A stretch of DNA of 19,451 nt from Byssothecium circinans (GCA_010015675.1 ML976997.1:655456-674906); one strand, 5' to 3'. Counted from the first letter of the stretch, positions 1 through 10,400 are shown. The notes: generated by a model not told the origin, from the sequence alone. A program made the numbers and translations.

Positions 1-663
1 AAGGAGAGCGACTGGCGTCAAATGGACCGTCTCATACGCTCTGCCGTGAAGGATGAAGGCGCAAAGGAGTCAAAGCAGCTAAGTCTCTCTCTCCACCAAC
101 TCCAGGTCCAAAACGAGCTACTATACCATGAGAATGACGGGCTAAGAGAGGCGCTTACTGCTAAGGAGAAGCATAAGAAGCGTGGCAAACCTCTTGACTT
201 GCAGCAGCGAGAGGAGTATCATGGAGGAGCTGTCTTCTGGTCTCCGCGCAAGATCAGAGAGGCACGAGCACGAGAGACAGTAAAGCAGAGGGAGGAGCAT
301 GAGGAGCAGCTTGCAAAGGCTAACAGGAAGGAGCTCGCTGCTGCTGCCAAGCTCTATAGAGAGCAGCAGGCTCAGGAGAGACGTGTGGCGAGAGAGGCAG
401 CCAAGGTGGTGAGGGAGAGGGAGAAGGCCGAGAAAGAGGCCGCGCGCGCTGCTCGAATCGAAGCCCAAAACACCAAGAGAGCATCTCAAACTGCCCAAAA
501 GGGTAAGCGCAAAACTTCAGGTCCTCCTCCATCAAAGCATAAGCGCCAGAGACGCAGTGGCGGCTCTGCAGCTGTCGCGGCGTCCCCAGAAGCTGCACCA
601 GCTGCTCCACCTAAAGTCAACTCTCGTGGCCGTACTATCAACCTTCCGCGCAAATATAAATAG
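1..663 (+). CDS. pogo-like (Tc1/mariner superfamily) transposase, C-terminal part only
   Basis: The frame is open from the first base of the window (codons from position 1) to the TAA-flanked stop at 661-663, so the N-terminal DNA-binding domains and the DDE catalytic core lie outside. What remains is the region after the catalytic domain: a stretch with SDWRQMDRLIRSAVKD, a heptad-like segment (LQVQNELLYHENDGLREAL), the KKRGKPLDL and EYHGGAVFWSPRKIREAR blocks, a long Arg/Glu/Lys-rich coiled coil, and a basic tail. These blocks are typical of the C-terminus of fungal pogo/CENP-B-like DDE transposases (recognition from family knowledge). The Met at 22 is internal and not the true start. The visible part has no stops or frameshifts, so the element may be relatively young, but whether it is intact cannot be judged from here. 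Confidence 0.8.
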   Translation, partial: KESDWRQMDRLIRSAVKDEGAKESKQLSLSLHQLQVQNELLYHENDGLREALTAKEKHKKRGKPLDLQQREEYHGGAVFWSPRKIREARARETVKQREEHEEQLAKANRKELAAAAKLYREQQAQERRVAREAAKVVREREKAEKEAARAARIEAQNTKRASQTAQKGKRKTSGPPPSKHKRQRRSGGSAAVAASPEAAPAAPPKVNSRGRTINLPRKYK

Positions 664-2160
664 TACAAATTGATCGCAAGCGTTACTTTATTACTCCACT
701 AAAAGATCTCGTGATAATAGCTATTGTGGGTGGCTTAATAACCTCATCTTTGAAGTGGTGAGCATGTTGTTCGTGGATCGTTGCGCGACGTGGGTCGCTG
801 CGCGCACGGGCACGGTAGTAGACTCGAGTAGAAATCAAATCGTGGTGAAGAAGAGTGCACCACGTCTCTCCGGAGACCCTCTCCTTATATATCGTCAATG
901 ACTCAAAGAGAAACGTTATTTTCGCGAGTGAGTCGAGGAGGCTTGACTCAATGGCAAACTGTATTCAGGTCAGTCCCGTGCATGGGTTACACCCGACTAG
1001 CCGGTGCGATCGCGACGCCCTAACGCGGGGGCCCGGGAGCGTTGCACAGACATTCAGCAACCAAACCTTCGGGCTCATGAACCCCCTCGGCTCCGCTCAT
1101 TTCCCCAGTCAGCCTAAGCGTAGTACTGTTAGACTCACTCTTCACTCTCCGCTCAATATATAATCTTAGCCAAGCTTCGTCCCACGCGCTGTAGGGAACG
1201 CTCCCCTGATCACCTCTCCCCTTCCCTTTAATCTTTCACGACCACATACAACAAATTTACGACATTCTCTCATGCTCTCGGTACCTCATGACTGGGCCAC
1301 AAATACGAAGACTCATCTTCTTACTCCACCCACCTAACAACCGTGTTCTAACTTGATTCAGCTCAACGTGGTACCAAGATTGATCTTTATACCCGCCCTT
1401 CAGCTCACCCGCCGCCACCCTCCTTCGCAAACATCCTCAAAGCGCTCCTACCAGCAACTTCAACAAACTTCCCGTGACTCCGCCCCGCCCCGCCCCGCGC
1501 CGCGCCCAGCCCAGCCCAGCCCAGCCCAGCCCAGCCCAGCCCAACCCAACTACCTAACCCGCCCTCATCTTATGACTCCGCAAGGCACGGCACCTGAGAT
1601 AACCCAAACACAGCCCAACGTAGGTAGCAGTGTCAAGACTCATCCCCCCCATCCAACCCAACCCTCAGTTCAATTTCTTTGCTCCGCTTTGCTCCACCCC
1701 ACACCGGGCCAGAACCCAGCTCAGCCCCCGCCTCAGGTACTACAAAAACCCTAGCCCACCCCAAGTTCCAATCACAGCATCTTCCCCCACTCCACCCCCC
1801 GCACACTTCAGCTAACGCAAACCCAGCTTAACGTACAAGGTAGTGCAAAGACTCACCCTCAGCCCGCCCCGCACCCCGATCCAACAACTTCCTCCTCCGC
1901 TCCGCCGCGCCCCCGACGGTCCCCGCGCTCGCAGAAAGAAAGGCAGAAAGGCTAGGCCACGGAATACCAGTGCAGAGCAGGTGTAAAAACTGTGTAACAC
2001 TTTTTTCTTCACTTTGGTGGAAAAATTCACTACTCGCTGTGGTAGTACTATCTACCTTGATTTTACCCTCCCCCCCCCCTTCCCGAAACCTTTCTGCGCT
2101 AGGACGGAATGCGCGCAGCACCTGCACCAGCACCAGCGCCATTCTCTTTCACAACTACAA
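664..2160. other. gene-free stretch: transposon 3' flank and C-rich low-complexity DNA
   Basis: No convincing gene is seen in about 1.5 kb. The first part (664 to roughly 900) should hold the 3' untranslated end and terminal repeat of the pogo-like element. The repeat cannot be delimited because the other end is outside the window. From about 1200 to 2100 the DNA is unusually C-rich on the plus strand, with runs of CCCC, CCCAG and CCCAA. Open frames here encode only Pro/Gln/Ser/Thr low-complexity peptides. The right end is the 3' flank of the minus-strand permease gene. Confidence 0.6.
1481..1549. repeat. pentanucleotide microsatellite (CGCCC)n then (CCCAG)7(CCCAA)2
   Basis: A short run of CGCCC units at 1481-1497 is followed by seven perfect CCCAG units (1505-1539) and two CCCAA units (1540-1549). 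It is a simple sequence repeat, expected to be length-variable between strains. Confidence 0.9.
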
Positions 2161-4019
2161 CTACAACACCATCTTGAAATTCGGATCACGATCATCGCCT
2201 TGGCCCTCCCAAGCCGCCGCCTTCCCCTTCGCTTTGTCCGTGTTGAGTTTATGCACCCATGCGATGTTCGCTGCGACTCTGTGGATATCAACGATTAGTA
2301 CTGACTCACTCACTCAGGCTTCATTCCATGGTTTCCCACGCTTTACCACACGCCACGACACCGCCCCACCGTCGCCGAGGAAGCAAAGAAAAGGCCGAAA
2401 GAAAGAGAGAGAGGGGGGCAGAGAAAGCCAAAAAAAAAAAAAGGGGGAACTCACAACACCCACCCCGCACAAAGCAACCCCAACACAACCCTATGACTCT
2501 TATGAAAATGCGGCCGCTCCTTCTTCCCATACACAAAACTCGCCACGAACCCCCCACAATTCGCCACCGCAAGCTGCACCGCACTCGTAGTCGCCCTCTT
2601 ATAATGGCCCGCGGAATTATTACTATTCCACGACAATATACACGGCACGGAAGCGTACATGCCCGTGGCCATCATAAACGTCATCCCGTACTGCACCTTG
2701 GGGTTCGTACTGACGCTGATGACGCCGTACCCGACAATGGCGACGGGCAGCGTGAGGAGCATGATTGGACCGCGCAGGGCGAGTTTGTCAGACAGGATGG
2801 CGACGAGGACGGTGAAGACGGCGGCTACGGCGTAGGGGATCACCGTCCAGAGCTGCGCGGCGTTGGGGTCGTGGGCGAAGTTTAGGTTGTTGATTATCGT
2901 GGGGAGGAAGAGGCCGAAGCTGTAGAGGCCGCAGAGGATGGAGAAGTAGGCCGTTGCGGAGAGCCAGACTTGCAGGTTGAAGACGCCGCGGCGCACTTCG
3001 GACCAGGAGAAGGGCTCGTGGGCTTGGGTTTGCGAGTCCATGCGCAGGCGGGCGTGGGCTTTTTGGGAGGAGCTGAGGAAGGTGGCGGTCTCGATGCTGT
3101 TGGGGAGGAGGAAGTAGCTGCATGCTCCGATGAAGACGGTGAGGAGGCCTTCGACCTGGTGGGAAGTTAGTATGCGGGTCTTATTATTCTCGGGAGAGTC
3201 CTTACAATGAAGATCCACCGCCAACCAGCGAGCCCGCCTTTAGGCCCAATCGCATTGAGCCCGCGAGCGAGGAGCCCGCCAAAAGCTCCAGAGAGGGAAG
3301 CCGCGGTGTAAAAGATGCCGATGCGAAGGGCAAGTTCCGTGCGTCGGTAAAAATGCGACAGATAAAGAACCTTTCACGATTTTAGTCCGAACTCCAGGGC
3401 CACAATGAAGATGTACGAGAGATAGAGAATAACCCACCATCCCCGGAAGCAGCCCCCCCTCCGCAACCCCAAGCAGCGCCCGAACCGCCACAAACGACCC
3501 AAAACTCCCCACAAACCCCAAGCACATCGTCAGCGTCCCCCACGCCGCCGTCAGCAGCGGAAGCCAGATCTTGGGCGACATTTTCTTCAGCACCAAGTTA
3601 CTCGGTAGCTCGCTATCGCCTTGCCGTCAGCCCTCTCCACTTACACAACAAACACAAACGTACCTCGCAATATACGTCGCGTAAAACGCACACAGCCCAA
3701 CCGCATACTCGTGATCCGTCATGTGCGTATCACTCTGCAGCCCCAGGATCTTTGCATTCCCCACATTCGTCCTGTCGATGAAGGAGCAGAGGAACAGCAG
3801 GGCGAGGACGGGAAGGATCCTGTTACCGTTAGTCATTAGCTGTAGCAGCCCATATAGCACGGAAATCATAAACATAGCATACCTAACATCCATCCTCCAC
3901 AGCACCGTCCTCGTCAAATGAGGATCCAGGTCCGTTATCCCCCCCGTCATCTCCGCCTCCGCCTCCTCCCCGCGCTCCATCTTCTCGTCGTGCATCTTCG
4001 CGTTGTCGGGAGTCTTCAT
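2161..4019 (-). CDS. MFS permease, allantoate/carboxylate (Dal5, ACS family) type
   Basis: Probable plasma-membrane proton symporter for a small organic anion. Six exons on the minus strand: 4019-3883, 3819-3664, 3612-3438, 3370-3206, 3155-2455 and 2278-2161. They total 1452 nt, giving 483 residues, the normal size for this 12-helix family. The four 5' introns are 50-67 nt. All five start with GT and end with AG, and several have CTAAC or CTGAC branch sites. Family signatures: FLCSFIDRTNVGNAKILGL in the first helix, RALLGVAEGGLLPGMV, and WRWIFIVEG near residues 206-214. The protein ends in a Gly/Asp-Asp-Arg-Asp stretch and FKMVL, the usual Dal5-family C-terminus, which confirms the last exon after a long 176-nt intron. 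The substrate cannot be read from sequence; allantoate, nicotinate and other carboxylates are family precedents. It lies on the same strand as the CoA-transferase and regulator genes upstream. Confidence 0.88.
2279..2454 (-). other. long intron 5 of the permease gene with a homopurine/homopyrimidine tract
   Basis: Donor GTGAGT at 2454-2449, branch site TACTAAT, acceptor ACAG ending at 2279. It is 176 nt against 50-67 nt for the other introns of the gene. It contains a T12 run and a CT-rich tract in the sense strand (A12 and GA-rich on the plus strand, about 2385-2447). If the intron is retained, the protein stops right after the donor and lacks the last 39 residues. Confidence 0.75.
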
Positions 4020-4227
4020 TGCTGCGTCTTACATTCACGTTCGGACTCACTAACCCTAACCTAGCCGTCAATAAGACAGTTATCAAAAAAGTGGTTAAAT
4101 GTAAAATCCAGCGTCGAAGCGATAAGATACAGAAAGTTCCCTCGCTACCGCAAGAGGGGATGGATGATCAGGTTAAGTATCCCAGGTGCCCGCGCCTCAC
4201 CCACCCATAGCACTACTACCCCGGCAC

Positions 4228-4242
4228 CCCGGTCGTTCCGGG
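4228..4242. promoter_or_regulatory. candidate Zn(II)2Cys6 binding site, CGG-N5-CCG palindrome upstream of the permease gene
   Basis: CCCGG-TCGTT-CCGGG is a perfect inverted repeat with a 5-bp spacer, about 210 bp upstream of the permease ATG. Inverted CGG triplets are the classic half-sites of Gal4-type regulators, and such a regulator gene lies nearby (7326-9619). Binding by that protein is inference. A second palindrome, CACCGGTG, lies close by at 4247-4254. Confidence 0.3.
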
Positions 4243-4871
4243 CACGCACCGGTGCCACGGGGCCTAACCCCACGGGGAAGAGGGAAAGACGAGAAAAAGG
4301 AAGGCGCGCCCGGGACAGAGAGTATCACGTAGTAAGCATGCAAGGAAGGAACGAACGACTGGCTGGCTGATGGCTGAACGGGTCTGCGGGGAGAGAAAGG
4401 AAGTATCAACCCTGCAAGCCCCAAAGCACCTTCCGAGCTTACCTACGGGCGCACTTCTGTTTCCTAGCGCCTATTTTACCGTTGAGAAAACATAGCACTA
4501 TTTATTGCTGTAACCGAGAGCTATGGATAGTTACTCTTTTCCTTTTCCTTTCCCTTCTTTCTCTTTTGTAGATGGAGATGGAGGTGGAGGTGGAGGTGCA
4601 GGTGCAGTATTATTTTTATGGGGATTCGATATCTTGCAGTGGTAGTGCAACGTGCAACGGTGGAAGTAGATATGGTAATGTAATGGTGGAGTAGCGGTGG
4701 AGTAGCGGCCGAGAGGCGGAAAAAGGCTTGCACGCGAACAAGCCATGACAAGCATTCCTGGGAGCGTTTGCCGAGGCGCGGCATCCCAATGTTCGGTCGC
4801 GGTCTCGGTGACGTAGGCACCCGTGGAACCGCACGGAAGAATACTACTACATGCATAGCTGAGGAAAGATA

Positions 4872-4909
4872 AGACGACGACGACGACAACGACAACGACG
4901 ACGACGACG
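4872..4909. repeat. (GAC)n microsatellite with AAC interruptions
   Basis: A trinucleotide run of GAC interrupted twice by AAC. It lies in non-coding DNA between two minus-strand genes. Confidence 0.85.
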
Positions 4910-5139
4910 GAACGGTGAAGGTGAAGGTGATACAAAACTTAATAAGGTGGTCAGTCGCTCGGAGTTTGTTGTTATGCGCGTGGTCTTATTTATCTCCTAG
5001 GGACGATGGGACTCGCACATGTAGTTCGACAATACATACACTGGAACACGCACACAGCGCAGCGCTAAACTTCAATAGGAACATGCTACCTTCCTTATCC
5101 CTTATATGCAACACCCCCCCTTCCTCCCTCCCCCCTCTC

Positions 5140-6827
5140 TCACTCCATCACCTTCAAATCCCCCGCGACCTCAAACCCCGCCGCCGTCTTGGCCCTAACC
5201 TCCTCCACACCCACCCCCCTCGCAATCTCCACCAACCTCAACCCGCCCCTGCGCCTATCGACCTCAAAAACCGCCAAATCCGTAATAATCAAGCTCACAC
5301 ACCTCGCCCCGGTAAGCGGCAACCTACACTCCTCCACGATCTTACTCGTCCCATCCTTCGCCACATGCTCCGTCGCAACCACCACCTTAGTCCTCTCGGG
5401 GTTCCCCACGAGATCCATCGCCCCGCCCATCCCCTTGAACACCTTCCCGGGTACCATGTAGTTCGCCAGATCGCCCGCGGCGCTGACTTCTAGCGCGCCT
5501 AGGATCGACACGTCGACGTGCCCGCCGCGGATCATGCCGAAGGACTCGGAGGAGTCGAAGGTCGAGGCCCCCGGGAGCAGCGTGACGGTTTCTTTCCCCG
5601 CGTTGACGATGTCGGCGTCGACTTCGTCTGGGGTCGGGTGCGGGCCCATGCCTAGAATCCCGTTCTCGCTTTGCAGCCATACTTTTGTGCCGTGCGGTAC
5701 GAAGCCCGCGGCCATGGTGGGGATCCCGACGCCGAGGTTGACGTAGTAGCCGTGCTTGAGCTCTTTGGCGGCGCGGCGCGCGATGCGGTTTCGGCGCTCG
5801 GCGGCGGCGTTGGGCGAGGAGGGGGGCCCCGAGGAGGTGGGGGAGGGGTCGCGGAGCTTTTTGATCTCGATGTTCTTGGGCGACGTAGCGGGGACGATGC
5901 GGTTTACGAAGATTCCTGGGAGGTCGATGTTGTTGGGGTCCAGGGCGCCGATGGGCACGATCTCCTCGGCTTCGACGATGGTGAGGCGCGCAGCTTTGGC
6001 CATGAGGGGGCCGAAGGCTTTGGTTGTGTATCTGAGGGAGCGTGAGAGGGGTAACTTGAACAGGAGGCGGAGAATTACCTGAATATGCAGTTTCCTTCCT
6101 CGTCGGCTTTCCAGGCCCGCACGATGGCGACGTCGCCCGGTAGCGCGGTCTCCATGAGGTATTTCCGGCCATTGAACTCTCGCGTCTCTCTTGGTGTGCC
6201 GTATCCGATCACCTTTCCTTCTTTATCGAATTGTGCGGGAATCTTTCCGTCCTCGAGATACGTGTTGACTGCAGTGGGCGTGTAGAAAGCTGGGATGCCT
6301 GCACCCGCAGCGCGCATTCGCTCCGCCAGCGTCCCTTGTGGACACAGTTCGATGGTGATGCCGCCAGATAGATACTGCTTCTCCAACGCTTTGTTGTTAC
6401 CCAGGAAACTGATAATCAGCTTGCTGACCTGGCCTGACTTGGTGATGAGGGCGAGACCCCCGGCATCTTCAATGCCGGCATTGTTCGACACGGCGGTAAG
6501 CGAGTGCAGCGACTCTTTGCCTCGGTTCTTGATCGCGCGGATAAGCGTTTCTGCGACGCCGCAGAGCCCGAAGCCTGCGCTGAGGATCGTGGAGCCGGAC
6601 TTTAGGTCTGCGACGGCGTGGTCGGCGGATTTGAAGAGTTTCGAGCGCGAGCGGTCGATGACGGGTTGGTCGTACGCAGGATCACTTCGATATCGTCTTT
6701 GCGATACGATCTTCCATTTATTATCGAGACTTCGCGCAGCGCGAAATTGTGACGGGATCGGTCGCTTTGAGCATATCCGCGAAGGAAGCGTGAGGAGTAG
6801 TCGCGACGTCGAAGGTAGCGCGTCCAT
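5140..6827 (-). CDS. succinyl-CoA:3-oxoacid CoA-transferase (SCOT), mitochondrial type
   Basis: Moves CoA from succinyl-CoA to a 3-oxo acid such as acetoacetate, or possibly 3-oxoadipate, probably in mitochondria. Two exons, 6827-6079 and 6031-5140, with a 47-nt intron (GTAATT...CTCAG), give 546 residues; animal SCOT is about 520. The alpha half has [19 protein letters not shown] and [19 protein letters not shown]. The beta half has [16 protein letters not shown] and [13 protein letters not shown]. The Glu of SENG (about residue 372) is the expected catalytic residue that forms the CoA thioester. I chose the ATG at 6827; the frame extends 13 codons upstream only to a TTG. The first 60 or so residues are rich in Arg, Ser and Leu with few acids, as in a mitochondrial presequence. 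The linker between the halves carries an extra Pro/Ser-rich stretch ([12 protein letters not shown]). There is no peroxisomal C-terminal tripeptide. It lies between a permease and a regulator gene on the same strand. Confidence 0.92.
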
Positions 6828-7325
6828 GACGGGCTGCAAAGGGATACGCCTGAGGGTTTCTATCAATTGAACACCAGGCGCATGAAAAAAATTCTAGGAA
6901 AGAAACCGTAGGATACACACGCCGAAAATCGCAACAAAAGGACGTCGGATGGAAGCGTGATGGAGCTACCACTATAACCTCGGTGCTGTCTCGCCATAAC
7001 AATGACGCGGTGAAGTGGACCGTCTCGGGGCCAGATCTTGCTCCGACGGAAGCGGGGATTGTGGACGGATCTGCACCCTTGCGGTTGGCATGTCCATCGT
7101 CATGTGCCATCCATGGGTTTATTGCCAAATGTGGATCCTTTGACATCGATGCAGCGCGCGCAGTCCAGGATATTTCTAATTTCCGGCTGATGGTTCTCAC
7201 GAATCTAACACTGTCGGCTGTAAAGCACCTAGGTCGACTGAAAGTCCAAGGGGACATTCCAAAACACTGGGATACGAGAACGCTGAACCATTAATAAATA
7301 TGGTGTCGCGAAGTGTGAAGCCCAT
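6828..7325. other. intergenic region: CoA-transferase promoter and regulator 3' flank
   Basis: No gene is seen in about 500 bp. A small palindrome TCCGACGGA (7042-7050) contains everted CCG/CGG triplets, a possible but weak candidate for a Zn(II)2Cys6 site. It lies about 215 bp upstream of the CoA-transferase ATG. Confidence 0.4.
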
Positions 7326-9619
7326 TCACTGAAATCCACTATCCAAAGGGTTGATCCAGTCCATCCACATAAACGCATTAGGGTCCTGCATCGGAACGTC
7401 CAGCAGCGAGGAGTTAAAGTCGCCAACATTCATCACCGTCTCAATGACCTCGTTATCGGACATGGCCGAGAATTGAAACGGCTCGACCCATGACGCAGGG
7501 AGTAGGTACTGTTGGGGACTCGGAGACTGTAGAAGATCCGCTGCGGGCGCGAAGAGCGAGTTAACAGCAGGCCTGTGGGAAGGTCAGTAAGAGTATTAGC
7601 GGCTTCGTGTCTTGGCAAGAGCGCTGGGCGTCGATGACTTACGTGGTGTGTGACACGAAACTCGGCGCTGGAACGGGTGGGAGAGCTCGTGGGAGATCCG
7701 GCGCTTGCCGTACCAACTCGCGCAGATACTTGCCAAACACCACAGATGCGCCATTCCTGTGGGTCGGCGTACTTCCGATGCGTTCTAGCACCGTCGCTGT
7801 TTCTTCGATGAGATTGCGCACGCTCGGTGCGAGACTGTGGTTACCGCTCGGGGCCGGTGCGCTCAGTGTCAGGGCGACACAAGCGGCGAAGCAAATCATA
7901 GTCACGGTATTGTTAGGCATGGACTTCAGCCGCGCTTCCCCTTGGATCGCGGCGCGCATGACGTTGAGGGCCGAAGAAAGTGCAGAAGCGCGGAAGAGAC
8001 GTTTGACTTCCAGTGGTGCTGTTGGATGGTTGATGACGCCGCTGTAGGTAGATAGTCTGGTGTGAGTCACGAGAATCTCGACATAGGGCGGTAGTCTGTG
8101 CTGCTCGCCCTCGCCGATTGACGCCATCCATTTCGTCAGCCAGCTATCGAAGAAGGTCTCGATAGTCGACTCGATCTCGCGGGCTACATCGGAGCCAATG
8201 TCGACAACGCGGTAGCCATCGCATCTTGATCGGACGGCGCTAAAGAGTCCATCCAGGTCGCGGCGGAGAACGGCCATGGATACGAGTGGGCCATCCTGCG
8301 GGTCGGAGAAGCTGTCGAGATGCCACCCATCGCAATGCTTGAGGAGCGATGTCACGGGCACGCAATAGCTGCGTCCTCGTGCGAGGCATACACCACGTTC
8401 GAGGACGAAGAGTGCGATCCAAACGCGCTCCCTTCTGCGCAGGAGTCGCTGACCCCACTCAGACCCGATATCCACGTCCTCGAAGCCGTCCATGGCTAAC
8501 GCCTTCCTTGCGTCTAAGCAGTCCGCTTTCGAAACCCGTCTCATGAAATCTGGATCGAAAGATCGCGATGGCGCGATGATCTTGTTGAGGGACAGGTCTA
8601 GGGCTATGCTCAAGGCTGTCGAGATGTACAGGGCAGCGTCGTCGTCGCCGGCATGCATACCCGCGTGCATCCAGGGGACATTTACCATGAAAGCTAGCAC
8701 GATTTCCACGGAGCGGAATCTTCGGGCGATGACCTGTTCGGCGAGGAACTTTCGGTGCACCAGTAATCGTTTGCATATCGCGCCGGTCCAGGGGATGAAG
8801 AGTGAAGAGGCTGTTAGGAGAGAGGTGAAGAGGAAGGAGGATCTGTTTTGGATGAATGACAAGGTGTGGATCTCAGGATCGAGGCCCCAGCGTGTGTGGG
8901 CTAGTCTGTCGAAGAAGCTGATTACAGCAGTCAGTGGATGGGTTACAATCTTGTTGATGCTGACTCTTGAAGAGGGTGACGTACTAAGACATGAGCATCC
9001 CGGCCTCTTCCACTGTAACTAGGCCAATGTCAATCGGGTCGTAATTGGGGCCTTGATCCAGAGTCGCCTTCATGGGAAGGAAGAATCGGTGGATATCGGA
9101 CAAGTGTTCATTTTCGCTACCGTGGAATGTACTAGAGGGGGTGAACGGGTTATCCGGACATGGCGGAGATGCCAATCGTAGATCTGAAGCTCGCGCAAGT
9201 AGCTGCAAAGGGTTCTCCGCATCGTCTAAAGCGAGCTGATCATCGTTTGGAGGAGGTTCCGCCGTGACTTCTGTTGAAGCCACCGATGTGTGGCGGGATA
9301 GCGGACTAGGTGTACTATTAGGAGGTCCAACCGCTCCCTGCGCGTCCAATAGAAGCTGTTGCAGTTGCTCAATAGTGGGATCGTTTGGGCTGTGTGAGTT
9401 CTTGGACTTCTTGAGCGCTTCTTCGACCTGGTGGATAGCTTTTTCCAGACCCGTGCGTTTGTTCTTGACACCTTTTTGTCTCCCCACATGAAAGCCCCCG
9501 GGGATCACGCACTCGGCACCCGAATGGAGACACCTTTCGCAAACGGGTGCTCCCGGCTCTCTCTTACATTTGATCTTACTCCGCCGGCAGTTGTAGCAAG
9601 CGGCTTGTTTACTCGCCAT
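7326..9619 (-). CDS. Zn(II)2Cys6 fungal transcription factor
   Basis: Nuclear DNA-binding regulator. Three exons, 9619-8985, 8917-7643 and 7572-7326, with introns of 67 and 70 nt that both have CTGAC branch sites, give 718 residues. The N-terminus holds the binuclear zinc cluster at residues 8-36: C-x2-C-x6-C-x8-C-x2-C-x6-C, with basic RRSKIKCKR. A Lys/Arg-rich stretch and a helical linker follow, then a Ser/Pro/Thr-rich region. The middle homology region starts around VTVEEAGMLMSYFF and continues through DPEIHTLSFIQNRSSFLFTS, as in fungal_trans-type proteins. The C-terminal exon is acidic and rich in Asn, Met, Phe and Trp (DPNAFMWMDWINPLD), a plausible activation domain. The start is well fixed because the cysteine cluster begins seven residues later. 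A TTCCGGAA palindrome (9622-9629) sits just upstream of the ATG. Adjacency suggests control of the CoA-transferase and permease genes, but this is inference. Confidence 0.93.
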
Positions 9620-9689
9620 ATTTCCGGAAGCCAGACAAGCGCACTAATGGGACGCCGCGATGTTGGAAAGGAGCTGGAATGTGCGCTGT

Positions 9690-10125
9690 GTCACGGCTTG
9701 GAGCCGTCCATGGGCGGTTTCGATATCGCGGCAGCTGAACTTGATGAGCCGCTTCGACAGGACTCAATTTTTTGAACCCGGGTGATCCGCACAACAAGAA
9801 CCGATTTTTGCCAAGGTGTTTCTTCTCCGCGTCCCCAGTGTGCGTTGTTGTAAGGCGGGTTCCCCAGCTGCCAAGACGCATGCGCCAGATCCGAAGGTTC
9901 GTCAACGAGGCCAGTCATGTCATGCGCCACTGACGCGGTACCGAATACTAGGTCATTGTATGCGTCCTTGATGTCCTAAAGGGTCGTGAACGTGGTGTCG
10001 TCCGTGTCAGCGTCCCCCGCTCTGGATCGGTTCCTTGTGAGTCCGTAAATGTGGCCGGGTGGAGTTGGGGCTAGTGTTCTTTCGGCCAAGTGGATTTTAT
10101 TCGGGCCTTCTTTTGCAGTCTACCG
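9690..10125 (-). pseudogene. decayed coding remnant with one internal TAG
   Basis: The minus strand carries a protein-like frame from about 10125 down to about 9690, interrupted once by TAG at 9978-9976. Before the stop it reads ...KIHLAERTLAPTPPGHIYG...; after it, DIKDAYNDLVFGTASVAHD and ASWQLGNPPYNNAHWGRG. The residues are varied and look like real protein rather than low complexity. The TAG would be CAG (Gln) after one C-to-T change in a CpA context, the dinucleotide preferred by fungal repeat-induced point mutation. No family is recognised. No start codon or clean splice sites were found. It lies just upstream of the regulator gene and overlaps its promoter. A chance open frame cannot be excluded. 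Confidence 0.3.
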
Positions 10126-10157
10126 GCTTTCAACTTCCGCAACCACCAGAATATCTA

Positions 10158-10400
10158 GTTGTTCCATATCGTGGGACCTTCGAATAGGTGTTGGCTCGGG
10201 CAGAATCTTACATGCAACCTTTTGGTGGGGTCGCTGTCTTTTGACTTCCCCTTTGTCAGGAACCAGTCACTGTTGGCCGCACGCACGGCCTTCTTTCGAA
10301 TACTCATATCTGAAGGACTCATACCTTCAGCATCCTCGTCCAACGCATACTTCAGCTGTGCCGCACCATGTGGTCTTCTAATGTGCTGGACAACTGAGAC
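10158..10400 (-). pseudogene. decayed coding remnant, ancestral copy of the 10.5-10.9 kb repeats
   Basis: The minus-strand frame is open from about 10400 to the TAG at 10157-10155 and reads RPHGAAQLKYALDEDAEG, then SIRKKAVRAANSDWFLTKGK. The two tandem units at 10540-10860 encode parallel stretches on the same strand (for example RSHGAARLNLALDEGLEG and VRAAEGDWFDEG), now broken by stop codons. Similarity at protein level on this strand suggests that the unit was once coding. It lies directly upstream of the remnant at 9690-10125 and may be another exon of the same dead gene. No family is recognised. Confidence 0.3.
10226..10395. repeat. diverged unit 1 of a 3-copy dispersed/tandem repeat
   Basis: It shares with unit 2 the plus-strand blocks AACCAGTCAC, GCACGCACGG (GCGCGCACAGG in unit 2), TCGAATACTCATAT, CATCCTCGTCCAACGCA and GTGCCGCACCATGTGGTCTTC, in the same order. 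It is separated from units 2 and 3 by about 145 bp. Confidence 0.7.

Larger units (their letters stand above)
4020..5139. other. intergenic region between permease and CoA-transferase, with simple repeats
   Basis: No gene is seen in 1.1 kb. The left part is the permease promoter region and the right end is the CoA-transferase 3' flank. It holds several simple repeats: a GGT/GGA-rich run at 4571-4607, an exact tandem pair of GGTGGAGTAGC at 4685-4706, and a GAC/AAC trinucleotide run at 4872-4909. Open frames here encode only His/Leu, Val or Ser homopolymer-like peptides from these repeats. Confidence 0.6.

Noticed and set aside
1353..1754. 133-codon plus-strand frame rich in Pro, Gln and Ser
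   Set aside because: It is produced by the CCCAG/CCCAA microsatellite and C-rich DNA; there is no domain and its start and end are arbitrary.
4915..5493. 192-codon plus-strand frame opposite the CoA-transferase 3' end
   Set aside because: Low-complexity Pro/His/Leu peptide, antisense to a well-supported exon.
5387..6172. Long minus-strand frame rich in Arg and Pro inside the CoA-transferase gene
   Set aside because: It is a GC-rich shadow in another frame of the CoA-transferase exons and has no family features.
6721..7257. 178-codon minus-strand frame over the CoA-transferase 5' end and promoter
   Set aside because: It overlaps the presequence region in another frame; composition is unremarkable and no domain is seen.
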